Below, piece after piece: positions 1 to 10,060 of a stretch of DNA of 64,000 nucleotides (position 1 is its first letter; each line of letters opens with the position of its first letter). The stretch comes from JAIQFL01 sp035295745 (GTDB taxonomy: Bacteria > Acidobacteriota > Terriglobia > Bryobacterales > Bryobacteraceae), in NCBI GenBank assembly GCA_035295745.1, contig DATGIL010000071.1, positions 1-64,000 on the forward strand, read 5' to 3'. Below the pieces are notes generated by a model. The model searched no databases, was not told the origin of the DNA, and worked only from the letters and a program-made list of their open reading frames with translations. Both the position numbers and the translations under genes were made by a program.

Positions 1-419
1 CTGAGGCTTCAGCCCACGGTCTTTCGCCGTGTCCTGCTCAGGTCGCTACATGTTCGAACGAGCAATTTACATGGTGGGCTCCTTACATCCCACAAGATCA
101 AGCCAGGCTTATCCTGGCGCACCGCGCGTCAGCAAGCGATCACGAATGATGAGGGCGGTGACGCTCCTTTACGGTCAACCCAAACCCCAAGCGCGCAAGA
201 ACAACCCTCTGCTCTGGCAGCACGGGTTCTAGAGTGTGGAGATCACTTCCCCCAGCTCATGGTCCGCTCATCCCGCTCTACCGTGTTCGCGTGTGTGGTG
301 CGGCAAGTTCCGTTGGCCCATTGCGCAATTACCCCTCAGTGCTTAAGATCGACAAAAACTGAGATTTCGACACCCTCTCTTCCACTACTTGAGTCGAGGA
401 ATCTGAGGCGCCGAACTCT
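1..419. other. No gene recognised at window start
   Basis: I find no convincing gene in this stretch. Short open frames exist on both strands, but none has protein-like composition, a good ribosome binding site or a recognisable motif. The base composition is less GC-rich than in the genes that follow. It probably contains the upstream region of the secreted-protein gene that begins at 420. A larger element continuing from the left of the window cannot be excluded. Confidence 0.5.
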
Positions 420-1019
420 ATGTATTCACGAACGGTCCGATCTATCTCGGTCGCATTCCTGGCCACGCTGCTGACGGCCACCGGGCAGGAATTGCCCCGT
501 CCGCCGGTCAAACTCAACGTGATCGTCGTCGAAGGCCAAGGGGCCATCAACAACATCAAGCGGCGCACCTCCCGCGAGACGATCGTTGAAGTGCAAGACG
601 AGAATCATAAACCGGTGGCTGGGGCAGCGGTCGCGTTCCTGTTGTCCGCGGATGGTCCCGGCGGCACATTTACGGGCGGAGCGAAAAGCGTAAGCATCAC
701 GACCGATGGCACCGGGCGAGCCGTCATGCCTCACCTCCAGGTGAACTCCAACCCGGGATCGTACAGCATTGGCGTCTATGCCTCGATTCACGGCGCTGCC
801 GCCGGCGCAAACATTGCGCAGTCGAGCGTTATCGGCACGGCGGCCGGGATTTCCACCGCCGGCCTCATCGGGATCATTGCGGGTGTCGCCGCGGCGGGAG
901 GGGTAGCCGTCGCCGTGGTATCAGGCGGGAAGAGCGGATCTTCGGCCTCCTCGGCATCTAGCTCGGCGACTGGCGTGGTCGGCAGCGGGAGCGGGACCAT
1001 CTTCGGTCCGCCGCACTAA
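420..1019 (+). CDS. Secreted Ig-like (Big_1-type) domain protein
   Basis: A 199-residue exported protein. Residues 1-22 form a signal peptide (hydrophobic stretch around SVAFLATLLTA). Residues about 28-130 look like an invasin/Big_1-type beta domain: the pattern ETIVEVQDENHKPVAGAAVAF followed by a later DGTGRA is typical of these extracellular modules. The C-terminal third is low complexity: an Ala/Gly/Val-rich hydrophobic segment (about 135-170) that could anchor the protein, then a Ser/Gly tail. It is first in a run of three same-strand secreted-protein genes, 10 bases before the next. Function is unknown; a surface structural role is inferred from the fold only. Confidence 0.7.
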   Translation: MYSRTVRSISVAFLATLLTATGQELPRPPVKLNVIVVEGQGAINNIKRRTSRETIVEVQDENHKPVAGAAVAFLLSADGPGGTFTGGAKSVSITTDGTGRAVMPHLQVNSNPGSYSIGVYASIHGAAAGANIAQSSVIGTAAGISTAGLIGIIAGVAAAGGVAVAVVSGGKSGSSASSASSSATGVVGSGSGTIFGPPH

Positions 1020-1029
1020 AACTCGGGGG

Positions 1030-2016
1030 ATGTCGATGCGACCCACTACAATTGCGCTTTGCTGCTTGCCAGCGGTCCTGGCAGGTTCTTTGTGCCCTGG
1101 CACCAGCATCACCGGACCTGTGGCCGGTTACGTAGCCGACTCCGACGGCCCGGTGCTGCGGACAATCTTCGGCGTACCAGGCTCATTTCGCTTCAGCGAT
1201 CCCCTCGCTTTGCCGGATGGAGTCACTCAGCTTCGGATTGCGCCTGGCCAAGACTATGCCCTTGCCGAGGTGAGCGGGTCAAGCCTCTCTGTTCTGTCAC
1301 TCAGCGGAGGCGCGGCAAGCGGCCTCACCGCACTTGAGTGGGCCCTGCCGTCCCCCGATTGGATCGCATTCAGTCCGCAGTCGCAGTCCGCAGTCTTGTT
1401 CTCCGCCACCAGCCGGCGTTTGCAGATCATCGCGGGATTGCCTGACCGGCCACAGGTCGCACTCGATCTGGATTCTTCGGTTCTGCCGGACATTCCGCGC
1501 ATGGCTTCCGTAAGCGATGATGGGAAGACTCTGCTCGTGGCTTCAAGGCGAGCGATTTACCTGTTGCCACCTGATGGCAGCACGCCCCGAACACTGCTGA
1601 CCGCAACCCAAATTGTCTCGCTGGCACTCTTCCGCGATGGCACCAGTGCCGCAGTGTGGGATGGCGTCGCAGGGGCAATCCATCTGCTGCAAAATGTCAC
1701 GTCTGCACCATCCGACCGCGTGCTGGTCAGCGGGTGGAAAGGGGCAGGCACGCTGTACCCATCCGCGGATGGCGGCACGCTTTTCCTGGTCAGGCCCGGT
1801 GCGAAATCGGTGTTCGCCCACGACGTGGCCTCAGGAAGCATGCAGTCTTTTGAATCGCCGGCTTCCGCCAGAACGCTCGATCCGCTGCGGAATCATGACA
1901 CCTTCCTCATCTCCGCCGACCGTCATCAGCCCGGCTGGATCTTTTATCTCGACGGTACCGCCGGCCACGTCGTGTTCGTTCCGTCTCCGACACCCGCAAC
2001 GGAGGATGGCCAATGA
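1030..2016 (+). CDS. Exported protein of unknown function, beta-propeller-like
   Basis: A 328-residue protein with an N-terminal signal peptide (Cys-containing hydrophobic stretch within the first 25 residues; the bases around the Cys do not form a good lipobox). The body is made of repeated short segments with the feel of propeller blades, for example PDWIAFSPQSQSAVLFS, DDGKTLLVAS and SADGGTLFLV. That is the pattern of YVTN/TolB-type propellers, but no blade motif is exact. The stop codon overlaps the start of the giant downstream gene in ATGA (2013-2016), so the two are translationally coupled and probably act at the same surface site. The molecular role is not recognisable. Confidence 0.7.
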   Translation: MSMRPTTIALCCLPAVLAGSLCPGTSITGPVAGYVADSDGPVLRTIFGVPGSFRFSDPLALPDGVTQLRIAPGQDYALAEVSGSSLSVLSLSGGAASGLTALEWALPSPDWIAFSPQSQSAVLFSATSRRLQIIAGLPDRPQVALDLDSSVLPDIPRMASVSDDGKTLLVASRRAIYLLPPDGSTPRTLLTATQIVSLALFRDGTSAAVWDGVAGAIHLLQNVTSAPSDRVLVSGWKGAGTLYPSADGGTLFLVRPGAKSVFAHDVASGSMQSFESPASARTLDPLRNHDTFLISADRHQPGWIFYLDGTAGHVVFVPSPTPATEDGQ

Positions 2017-5000
2017 TTCGGTCAGCGGCACTGCTATTCAGCCTTGCGCCGATCCTGTTTGCCCAGTCACCCGCTCCTCGTGCTAATTCGGCGCTCAACT
2101 GTGCGGTGGGTTCCGCTCCCAGGACCGTTCGATATGAGGGCATGAGCGAACTGGCCAGCGACATCCTAATGAGTTGCACCGGTGGCACAGCGACCGATTC
2201 AGGCAAGGGGCTCACCGCCGTCGACGTCACCGTCAGTCTCAATACCACCGTCACCAGCCGGATCTGGAACACCTCCGCGACTCCTATTCCTTCCGAGGCG
2301 CTGCTCCTGATCGACGAGCCGGGGAACGGCCAAACAGGTCCCGCCCCTGGATTTGGCAGTTCCGCTCCGCAGACACTTTGCTCGAGCATTTCAGGGGCAG
2401 TTACGGGCGGATGTCTCGAGTGGGCGCGCGATTTCGCTGTTACGGGCGGCACCATCCAAGTGGCCGGAAACGCCGGTACTGGCAATTTCACAGCGGGGGC
2501 GAATGTTTTCCAGGGCGTGGTAAACGGAAACCAGGTGGTATTCCATGGCGTTCCCATTCTGGCGCCCGCCGTCGGTAGCGCCCGCGTTTTCCGCATAACC
2601 AACATTCGGGCGAACGTCTCGCAATTGCAGACCACTAACTCGGCACCGACGACTCTGACCGCTACGGTCTCGGCGACCGGCCCCGTGTCCGTCAATCTGA
2701 CAAACCCCGCGCAAACGGTCGCCTATGTCCAAACCGCCTTGAACACCAGCGTCCTCGACGCCGCCAATTCCGCAGCGCTCACTGGTGGAGGCGTCTCCTT
2801 CAGCCAGTGCACCGGCAGCAGCACTCCTGTGCCGGTCGCCATGCTGAGTTTCAGCGAGACCCTCAACAATGGCGCCTTCCTGCCCCGAGTGGTTCCCACT
2901 GCCAATTACAATGGCCAATCCGCGACGCCGAGCCAAAACACGCCCGGTTCCACCTACAATTCGGAGTCGGGATTTGTCTTTCCCCCCGCCGCTAATGGCA
3001 GCCTGGTGGCCGGACTTGCCGACTCCGGCACGCGGCTCATGGCCACCTTCAACAACATTCCCAACGGCGTGCGGATTTTCGTTTCCGTGACTAACCTCGC
3101 CGCCAACACCTCCTCCGCGACGTCGACGGCACCTGCCGGCAACAGTACCTCGGCTTATGCGGCGCTGATCAAGAGTGAGTCCATAGCCGACGGAAATGGC
3201 ACGCTGTCGCTCGTCTCCCCCACCACTTCCGTAAACGGTTCCGCCACGAGTCTGGCTGAACTCACGGTGGTCCATGGCACGGCGACGGCGATTTGGGAAG
3301 TGATCAATACGAATCCGGGCGCTTCCGAAAAATTCCTCTTCGGCGTCTGGCAGCAGTTCACCAGTGGGACCAACAGTCCGCCGCCCGGCACCGCCACCGT
3401 CGATCTCTCGTTCGCACCCAGCTACACACCCGACCTCGGTACCGTTGCCTCCAGTTCCTGGCCCATTCCGCGCTTCGTCGATCTCTCCACCCCGGCGAAT
3501 TTTCTCTCCATCACCGCTTGCGTCAGTTGCACCTTTACATTGTCGGGAAATACCTCGTACTCGACGGCCGCGTCCACGGGAACAGTGACCGTCGCTGCCT
3601 CCGACCCTTCGTGTACCTGGACCGCCGCCAGTTCCGCGAGTTGGGCGTCGATTTCTTCGGGCAGCAGCAGTGGGACAGGCAGCGGCACAGTCCAATTCAG
3701 CGTCGCCGCGAACTCCAGCAGTTCGTCCCGCACCGCGACACTGACGATTGCCGGCCAGTCCTATATCGTGACCCAGGCGGGGACCAAGGCGAACACCACC
3801 ACGACACTCACCGCTTCCCCAGCTTCTGTAGCCTTAGGACAGGCAATTGTCCTGACGGCGGGTGTTGCGCCTTCCACGGCTACCGGGTCGGTGACCTTTT
3901 ACGACGGAACGACCACGCTCGGACCCGGCACGCTGAGCGGCGGAACCGCATCATTGTCAATCTCTACTCTCGCTGCCGGCAGCCACTCCTTGAATGCTGT
4001 TTACAGCGGAGATACAAACTTCAATGGCAGCACCTCGGCGTCCGCTACCGTAGCGGTGGGCGCGGGCACCGCGACCTCGGTGGGCATAGCCGCTCTCCCG
4101 AATCCGGCAACTGCCGGCCAGACGGTGACCTTGAGTGCCGTGGTGCTTCCGTCAGCGGCGACCGGGACCATCACTTTCAAGGATGGGTCTACCACTCTCA
4201 ACACGTTAACGATCTCCAATGGCGCAGCCGGATTCACCACCTCGAGTCTCACAGTGGGCACTCATTCGCTCACGGCATCCTATAGCGGCGACTCCAAGTA
4301 CACCGGAAACACCTCGCAGCCCGCCGCGGAGGTGATCAATCCGGCAACCAATCAGACGTCTACCAGTCTCTCCGCGACACCCAATCCCGCAACTGCGGGA
4401 CAGCCCGTGACGCTGACCGTAACCGTAACTCCATCCACCGCCGGCGGGACCGTCACATTCCTGGACGGCCAGTCGACGCTAAAAATAATGGCATTGTCGT
4501 ATGGCGCTGCCACCTTCAGCACCGCCGCACTATCGACTGGGACGCATATCCTGACGGCCTACTACAACGGAGACCCCAACAATGCGCCGAGCACAGCGTC
4601 GCCAGTTAACGAAGTGATCAATTCCGCGGCCACCGCGAGCGTCAGCCTGAACGTCACGCCCAATCCAGCAAGCACCAGCCAGCCGGTGACCCTGACCGCC
4701 ACGATGACCCCCGCCAGCGCCACCGGCAGCATCACGTTCAAAGACAGCGGCGCTGCGATCAACATCTCCACGCTGGCAAACGGGGTCGCCGTTTGGCTCG
4801 CGCCCGGCTTCAGCAGCGGCAGCCATTCGTTCACCGCGGCATACAGCGGAGATGGCACCTACCCGGCAGCGACATCTTCCGCGGTCGTCGAAACTGTTAA
4901 TTCGACTACCGCGACCACGACTTCGGTCTCCGCGTCGCCAAACCCCGCGTCCGCGGGGCAGGCAGTGACCCTAACCGCCGCGGTCTCGCCGAACTCCGCC

Positions 5001-8000
5001 AGCGGATCGGTGACCTTCAAAGACGGCACCTCCACACTCGGCACGGTTTCCCTCACCGGCGGAACTGCCTCGATGGCGGTGTCCACCCTCCCGACCGGCA
5101 CCCGCTCGTTGACCGCCACCTATAACGGCAACACCACTTACGGCCCCAGCACTTCGACCGCGTTCGCGGAGGTGATAACCCCGGCGGTCACTACCGTCAC
5201 TCTCTCATCAACGCCCAATCCCGCATCGTTCGGACAGGCGGTGACACTGGGAGTCACGGTGAGCCCCGCGACATCCGCCGGCACGGTCTCCGTGTTCGAC
5301 AGTACCACCAGCACCTCGCTCGGCACCGCGACTCTGAGCAGCGGTGCCGCCTCGATCCCGACCTCCATACTCAAGGCCGGCACGCATTCGCTGCAGGCAA
5401 CCTATACCGACAACAGCGGCACTTCCACCAATTCGGCGGTAATTACCGAAGCCGTGAATCCCGCGCCCACGACTCTTCTCCTGAGCGCGACTCCGGCCAC
5501 TTCCACCCCCGGACAAAGCGTCAGCCTTACCGCGACTATTGCTCCCTCCTCTGCGACGGGCGCCGTGCTCTTCAAAGACGGAACCACTACGGTCGCCATC
5601 GGGAACCTTTCCAACGGCACGGCCACTGCTACGGTCTCCACGCTGTCCGCCGGAACTCACACCCTGCTGGCTTCTTACGGGGGAGACGGCAACTATGCTC
5701 CGACGACCTCCAATGCCATCAACCAGGTGGTTGGTGCTCCCACAGCATGCGCGGCGTTCCCAGCCGGGTTCGTTCCGTTCACGAGCATCGCGAACCTGTC
5801 GCAACTGGACGCTGCCGGCGACTTCGCGGTGGTCGGCAACATGACCCTCCCCAATTACGCGAGCTATCAGAGCCTCCCCCTCCCCGCCGCGACGAATCAG
5901 CAATTCTGCGGCTCCGTCTTTCTGGCTCCAGGCATCCCCGTGGTCGCCTATGTGCCGACCGCGGCGGAACGAAGTGGGAACTTCAGCGCCTTCACCGGAT
6001 TGCTCCTCGATCCAGCAAGCGGGATCCCTTTTCCAGGCGGAGTCATTCCAGCCTCGCGAATCCCTGACGCGATGGCGTGGCGCATCGCCGCGGTACTGCA
6101 GAACTCCATGACCACGCTGACGGTGGCACCCCTCCAATCGAATCTCGGGCAGGCAGTCACGCTGACGGCCACCGTCACGCCCTCGTCTGCGACGGGCACG
6201 GTGACGTTCCTCGACGGATCCACGAACATCGGCACCATGACGCTGACAGGCGGCACCGCCACCCTCACCACCTCGACGCTGGCGACTGGGAGCCATTTGA
6301 TCTCCGCCTCATATGGGGGCGACTCCAAGACTGCGCTCAGCACGTCCAGCGTCGTGTCGGCAAGCGTGACAGGTCCCACCAGCAGCACCACTACGACGCT
6401 CGCGGCGACTCCGTCCTCCGCGACCTTGGGGCAGCCTGTCACCCTGACTGCCACGATTTCCCCTTCCTCTGCGACAGGCACCGTCACCTTCAAGGACGGC
6501 TCGGCCGCTCTCGGATCCACGACACTGACCAGCGGGATCGCCACCTACACGACATCGACGCTCTCCGCCGGCAGCCACACACTCACCGCTGTCTACGGGG
6601 GCGACGCCAAAAACGCCATCAGCACGAGCAGCCCGGTCACAGTGAGCGTGGTGCTCTCGACCACCACCATGGCGCTCACCGTCACTCCCGTCACGGCCGC
6701 TCCCGGTCAGGCCGTCACCATGACCGCGACCGTCACGCCGGCCACCGCTACGGGCGCCGTGACGTTCAAAGACGGCACAGCCGCTCTGGGAACCGGTACG
6801 TTGACTAACGGCGTTGCGACCTACACAACCGCGGTCTTGACGGCCGGCAGTCACACGCTGACCGCCATCTACGCAGGCGACAGTGCCAACACATCCAGCA
6901 CGTCCAACCCCGTCATCGAGACCATCGGGCTCGCCCCGACGACGACGGCCCTCACGGTAAATCCCACCTCCGCCGCGCTGGGCCAGAACATCGCATTGAC
7001 CGCCACCGTGACGCCGTCCACCGCTACCGGCGTGATCACATTCCAGGATGGCTTGACCGCGCTGGGCACCTCAAATCTCAACAATGGGGTCGCGGTCTTC
7101 ACCACAACCTCGCTCCTGTCAGGAATCCACTCGCTGACGGCGGTCTACGGCGGCGACTCCAAAAATGGGCCCAGCACCTCGAATCCCGTATCGGAAACCG
7201 TCGCATCTCCTGCCACCACCACTACCTTGTCTGTAAGCCCATCGCCTTCCACGATCGGGCAGACCATTACTTTGACCGCTACTGTCAACCCGCCCACAGC
7301 AACCGGAACCGTCACCTTTAGAGACGTCTCGACTACGCTGGGAACGGCGACGTTGAGCAGCGGCGGCACCGCCAGCTACACAACCTCCTCGCTGACCGCA
7401 GGGAGTCACACGCTCTCAGCGGTGTATAGTGGCGACTCCAGCAACGGCGGCAGCACCTCAAACGCCGTGACGCAATCCGTCACCAAGACGACCACCACCC
7501 TGGCGCTTTCGATATCGCCGGCATCCACCGCCCCGGTAGGCCAGTCGGTGACACTGACCGCTACCGTCACTCCTTCCAGCACGACTGGAAGCGTGACTTT
7601 CTTAGACAGCCAGGCGGTTCTCGGGACCGGCAACGTGGCCGCCGGAACCGCCGTATTCTCCACTTCCTCGCTCGCGGCAGGCAGCCATGCGATCTCGGCG
7701 TCGTACGGCGGGGACAGCCGCGATGGCGCCAGCATATCCTCCACCATCGCCTATACCGTGACGTCCGGCTCCCCGCTCCAGATCACCTCGCCGGCCGCGC
7801 CAACCATGGGTTTCGTGGGCTCCGCCTGGTCACAGACTTACAAAGTCGTCGGTGGCACACCCCCGTACAAGTGGACGATGCCGGCCAACAATATGACCGA
7901 TCTGGCATTGACAGCATCCGGCGATACCGCGGTCGTGGCCGGCACTCCGCAGACCGCCGGCAGCTATCAACTGAATGTCCGCGTGCAGGACAGCGCATCC

Positions 8001-8750
8001 CAATCGACCACTACCGGGGTCACGGTGGGAGTTTACCCGCCGCTCTCGATCACACTATCGGCGGCGCAGCCCGTCACGCCAGCCGATCAGCCAATGCCCC
8101 AACTCTCCCTGGGACAGTCCTATCCTTTCGCGATGACGGGCACCTTGGCCCTGACATTTGTGCCCAATGCGACGGGAACTCCGGCCGGCTACAACGCCGC
8201 GCAATTCTCGGACGGCACCACGCGGTTCGCAGTGATCATACCCGCGAATTCGACCACTCCGAATCCACCCGTTCCGGCAGTCCAGTTGGGCAGTGTCGCA
8301 GGCGATGTGGTGGCGACGCTTGGCCCTCTGATGGTCACCGGCACCGCGCAACTCGTACCTTCTGACGGACCTTCTCCCAGCGTCAAGATGACGCTGCCGC
8401 GCCTCGCGCCCATTATCGTCCCAGGCTCGGTCAAGATCACGAACGTCACCGCTTCGGGGTTCCAGGTGTTTCTCGATGCCAGTTCGACTACGCGGGACCT
8501 CACCAGTGGCGCCTTCGTTTTCACGGCCGCACCGGGCAGGCAGATGACCGGGTGCTCTCCGAATTGCACTGTCAATTTCGCATCGGAAGCCGCCGCCTGG
8601 TTCGCGAGTGCGGACGGCATCGCCAGCGGCGGCAACACGTCGCTGAGCGTACCGTTCACGTTCTCCGGAGATACCAGTGTCATCGCTACAGTCTCGGTCA
8701 CGCTGACCAACTCCGCAGGAACGTCGGCGGCCGTTTCCGGAGGAAGGTGA
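2013..8750 (+). CDS. Giant secreted Ig-like repeat protein (BACON + 13 Ig repeats)
   Basis: A 2245-residue exported protein. Order: signal peptide (1-18, ending FAQS); unique N-terminal region (20-500); BACON-type domain (about 505-590, with the SCTWTAASSASW motif); seven Ig-like repeats of roughly 90 residues (about 594-1240, each carrying GQ.VTLTA, ATG.VTF.DG and AGSHSLTA.Y.GD); a Cys-containing insert (about 1243-1364); six more Ig repeats (about 1365-1915); a He_PIG-like module (about 1920-2010, GGTPPYKW); and a unique C-terminal domain. The repeats resemble the bacterial Ig-like family found in adhesins and surface proteins. No membrane anchor or sorting signal is visible at the C terminus. 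It is translationally coupled to the preceding gene. A stalk, adhesin or matrix role is inferred. Confidence 0.9.
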   Translation: MIRSAALLFSLAPILFAQSPAPRANSALNCAVGSAPRTVRYEGMSELASDILMSCTGGTATDSGKGLTAVDVTVSLNTTVTSRIWNTSATPIPSEALLLIDEPGNGQTGPAPGFGSSAPQTLCSSISGAVTGGCLEWARDFAVTGGTIQVAGNAGTGNFTAGANVFQGVVNGNQVVFHGVPILAPAVGSARVFRITNIRANVSQLQTTNSAPTTLTATVSATGPVSVNLTNPAQTVAYVQTALNTSVLDAANSAALTGGGVSFSQCTGSSTPVPVAMLSFSETLNNGAFLPRVVPTANYNGQSATPSQNTPGSTYNSESGFVFPPAANGSLVAGLADSGTRLMATFNNIPNGVRIFVSVTNLAANTSSATSTAPAGNSTSAYAALIKSESIADGNGTLSLVSPTTSVNGSATSLAELTVVHGTATAIWEVINTNPGASEKFLFGVWQQFTSGTNSPPPGTATVDLSFAPSYTPDLGTVASSSWPIPRFVDLSTPANFLSITACVSCTFTLSGNTSYSTAASTGTVTVAASDPSCTWTAASSASWASISSGSSSGTGSGTVQFSVAANSSSSSRTATLTIAGQSYIVTQAGTKANTTTTLTASPASVALGQAIVLTAGVAPSTATGSVTFYDGTTTLGPGTLSGGTASLSISTLAAGSHSLNAVYSGDTNFNGSTSASATVAVGAGTATSVGIAALPNPATAGQTVTLSAVVLPSAATGTITFKDGSTTLNTLTISNGAAGFTTSSLTVGTHSLTASYSGDSKYTGNTSQPAAEVINPATNQTSTSLSATPNPATAGQPVTLTVTVTPSTAGGTVTFLDGQSTLKIMALSYGAATFSTAALSTGTHILTAYYNGDPNNAPSTASPVNEVINSAATASVSLNVTPNPASTSQPVTLTATMTPASATGSITFKDSGAAINISTLANGVAVWLAPGFSSGSHSFTAAYSGDGTYPAATSSAVVETVNSTTATTTSVSASPNPASAGQAVTLTAAVSPNSASGSVTFKDGTSTLGTVSLTGGTASMAVSTLPTGTRSLTATYNGNTTYGPSTSTAFAEVITPAVTTVTLSSTPNPASFGQAVTLGVTVSPATSAGTVSVFDSTTSTSLGTATLSSGAASIPTSILKAGTHSLQATYTDNSGTSTNSAVITEAVNPAPTTLLLSATPATSTPGQSVSLTATIAPSSATGAVLFKDGTTTVAIGNLSNGTATATVSTLSAGTHTLLASYGGDGNYAPTTSNAINQVVGAPTACAAFPAGFVPFTSIANLSQLDAAGDFAVVGNMTLPNYASYQSLPLPAATNQQFCGSVFLAPGIPVVAYVPTAAERSGNFSAFTGLLLDPASGIPFPGGVIPASRIPDAMAWRIAAVLQNSMTTLTVAPLQSNLGQAVTLTATVTPSSATGTVTFLDGSTNIGTMTLTGGTATLTTSTLATGSHLISASYGGDSKTALSTSSVVSASVTGPTSSTTTTLAATPSSATLGQPVTLTATISPSSATGTVTFKDGSAALGSTTLTSGIATYTTSTLSAGSHTLTAVYGGDAKNAISTSSPVTVSVVLSTTTMALTVTPVTAAPGQAVTMTATVTPATATGAVTFKDGTAALGTGTLTNGVATYTTAVLTAGSHTLTAIYAGDSANTSSTSNPVIETIGLAPTTTALTVNPTSAALGQNIALTATVTPSTATGVITFQDGLTALGTSNLNNGVAVFTTTSLLSGIHSLTAVYGGDSKNGPSTSNPVSETVASPATTTTLSVSPSPSTIGQTITLTATVNPPTATGTVTFRDVSTTLGTATLSSGGTASYTTSSLTAGSHTLSAVYSGDSSNGGSTSNAVTQSVTKTTTTLALSISPASTAPVGQSVTLTATVTPSSTTGSVTFLDSQAVLGTGNVAAGTAVFSTSSLAAGSHAISASYGGDSRDGASISSTIAYTVTSGSPLQITSPAAPTMGFVGSAWSQTYKVVGGTPPYKWTMPANNMTDLALTASGDTAVVAGTPQTAGSYQLNVRVQDSASQSTTTGVTVGVYPPLSITLSAAQPVTPADQPMPQLSLGQSYPFAMTGTLALTFVPNATGTPAGYNAAQFSDGTTRFAVIIPANSTTPNPPVPAVQLGSVAGDVVATLGPLMVTGTAQLVPSDGPSPSVKMTLPRLAPIIVPGSVKITNVTASGFQVFLDASSTTRDLTSGAFVFTAAPGRQMTGCSPNCTVNFASEAAAWFASADGIASGGNTSLSVPFTFSGDTSVIATVSVTLTNSAGTSAAVSGGR
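3790..7760 (+). repeat. Thirteen Ig-like coding repeats of about 270-285 bp
   Basis: Tandem repeats inside the giant secreted protein gene. Seven units lie at about 3790-5735 and six at about 6100-7760, separated by a non-repetitive 360-base insert. Each unit encodes a domain with the landmarks GQ, TLTA, ATG, TF.DG, AGSH and GD. The units differ at the DNA level, so they are old duplications and not a recent slippage array. Confidence 0.85.
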
Positions 8751-8752
8751 GG

Positions 8753-9892
8753 CTATGAAGCAAGGGCGGGCTTCGGATTCCGTCCCGCCAGGAACACCGC
8801 CAGAATTAGCGTGGCCCCGGCCGCACCCGCCGCGCCGTACAAGAAGGCCGCTGACGGACTGATTTCCTGCCACAGAAAGCCTGCAACGAGACTCGCTGGG
8901 AAGGTGCAGAGCCCCGTGACCGTTGCCTGCAGACCGAGTGCCGCACCCCGCTCCTCGGGATTCACCAGATCGACAATCAGTGCCTTGGCAACTCCGTCCG
9001 TCAGCCCCTGATATAGCCCGTAAACGGCGAAGAGCGGCCAGAGCATCGAAAGGCTTGCTGCCAGCCCGAATCCGAGATAAACGCCGGCGAATATCAAAAA
9101 GCCCGCGATCAGCACACTCTTGCGGCCCAGGCGGTCTGAAACGACCCCGGCCGGGTACGACGACAGCACGCTCATCAGATTGCAGCAGGCGAACATCAAT
9201 ACCGCGGTGACGCTGCTCGCCCCCAGATTGTTGGCCCGCAGGATCAGGAACATGTCAGACGAGTTGCCGATCCCGAACACAAACGTCGCCACCAGAAACC
9301 AGCGCAACGAGCGGCTGGAAACACCCGACTGCCGCCATTGAAAGAGCCGGCCAGGCTTCCGCTCGCGGACGCGGTCGCGCACGGGCAAAATGCAGAGCGT
9401 GCTGAGAACCCCGGGGATGAACGCGATCAGAAATGCCGCGCGAAAATTCTGGTGCATCCAGGTGAGAATGGCGACGGCAACCAGAGGCCCCAAGACCGCG
9501 CCAATGCTGTCACCACTGCGCTGGAATCCGTAAGCCCGCCCGCGAACTTCAGGCGTCGTTGAGTCCGCAAGCAGGGCATCGCGCGGGCTGTTGCGGATCC
9601 CCTTGCCAAAGCGATCCATCACCCGCGCCCCAAGCACCACCGGCCAGATATACGCCAGCGCCAGAAGGGGTTTGGAAATCGCCGCGAGGCCGTAACCAGC
9701 CAGCACGAAGGGCTTGCGTTGCCCGAAGCGGTCCGAAATTCCTCCAGAGACCCACTTCAACAAGCTGGCGGTAGTCTCGGCGATTCCTTCGATCAACCCG
9801 ATCACGGCCACGGGCGCCTGGAGGACATTCGACAGAAACAACGGAACGAGCGGATAGATCATCTCGCTCGACAGGTCGGTAAAAAGGCTCAC
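8753..9892 (-). CDS. MFS transporter
   Basis: A hydrophobic protein with about 11-12 membrane segments and the major facilitator signature in the first inner loop (GGISDRFGQRKP). It resembles the MFS group that starts with SLFTDLSSEMIYPLVPLFL, whose substrates are mostly unknown; efflux is likely. The only usual start codon in frame is GTG at 9892, which cuts into the first membrane helix. The reading frame stays open upstream to about 10037 and encodes RNVYLLTL just before it, a good match to the usual N terminus of the family. The real start is therefore probably upstream, at a rare codon. The gene converges on the giant Ig-repeat gene with a 2-base gap. Confidence 0.85.
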   Translation of the reverse strand: MSLFTDLSSEMIYPLVPLFLSNVLQAPVAVIGLIEGIAETTASLLKWVSGGISDRFGQRKPFVLAGYGLAAISKPLLALAYIWPVVLGARVMDRFGKGIRNSPRDALLADSTTPEVRGRAYGFQRSGDSIGAVLGPLVAVAILTWMHQNFRAAFLIAFIPGVLSTLCILPVRDRVRERKPGRLFQWRQSGVSSRSLRWFLVATFVFGIGNSSDMFLILRANNLGASSVTAVLMFACCNLMSVLSSYPAGVVSDRLGRKSVLIAGFLIFAGVYLGFGLAASLSMLWPLFAVYGLYQGLTDGVAKALIVDLVNPEERGAALGLQATVTGLCTFPASLVAGFLWQEISPSAAFLYGAAGAAGATLILAVFLAGRNPKPALAS

Positions 9893-10060
9893 CAGCGTGA
9901 GCAGGTAAACGTTGCGCGAAATGCCCCGGAACGGCGACGGCTCCAGCGCGGCATCGACGGTCTCGTTCGATCGAATGGGACAACTCCCGGCGTGCGCTGG
10001 GCCGAGAGCGCTCCGCCTGGAGACATTGTAGCGCCCTCACCCTCGCCGTTCGCGGAACGC

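Noticed and set aside
2391..3695. 434-codon open frame on the minus strand
   Set aside because: It is antisense to the N-terminal part of the giant Ig protein, and its composition is Arg/Gly-rich with no domain; high GC keeps such frames open.
3790..7760. Repeat array that could be taken for CRISPR
   Set aside because: The units are 270-285 bases long, are in frame and encode Ig domains; there are no short identical repeats with unique spacers.
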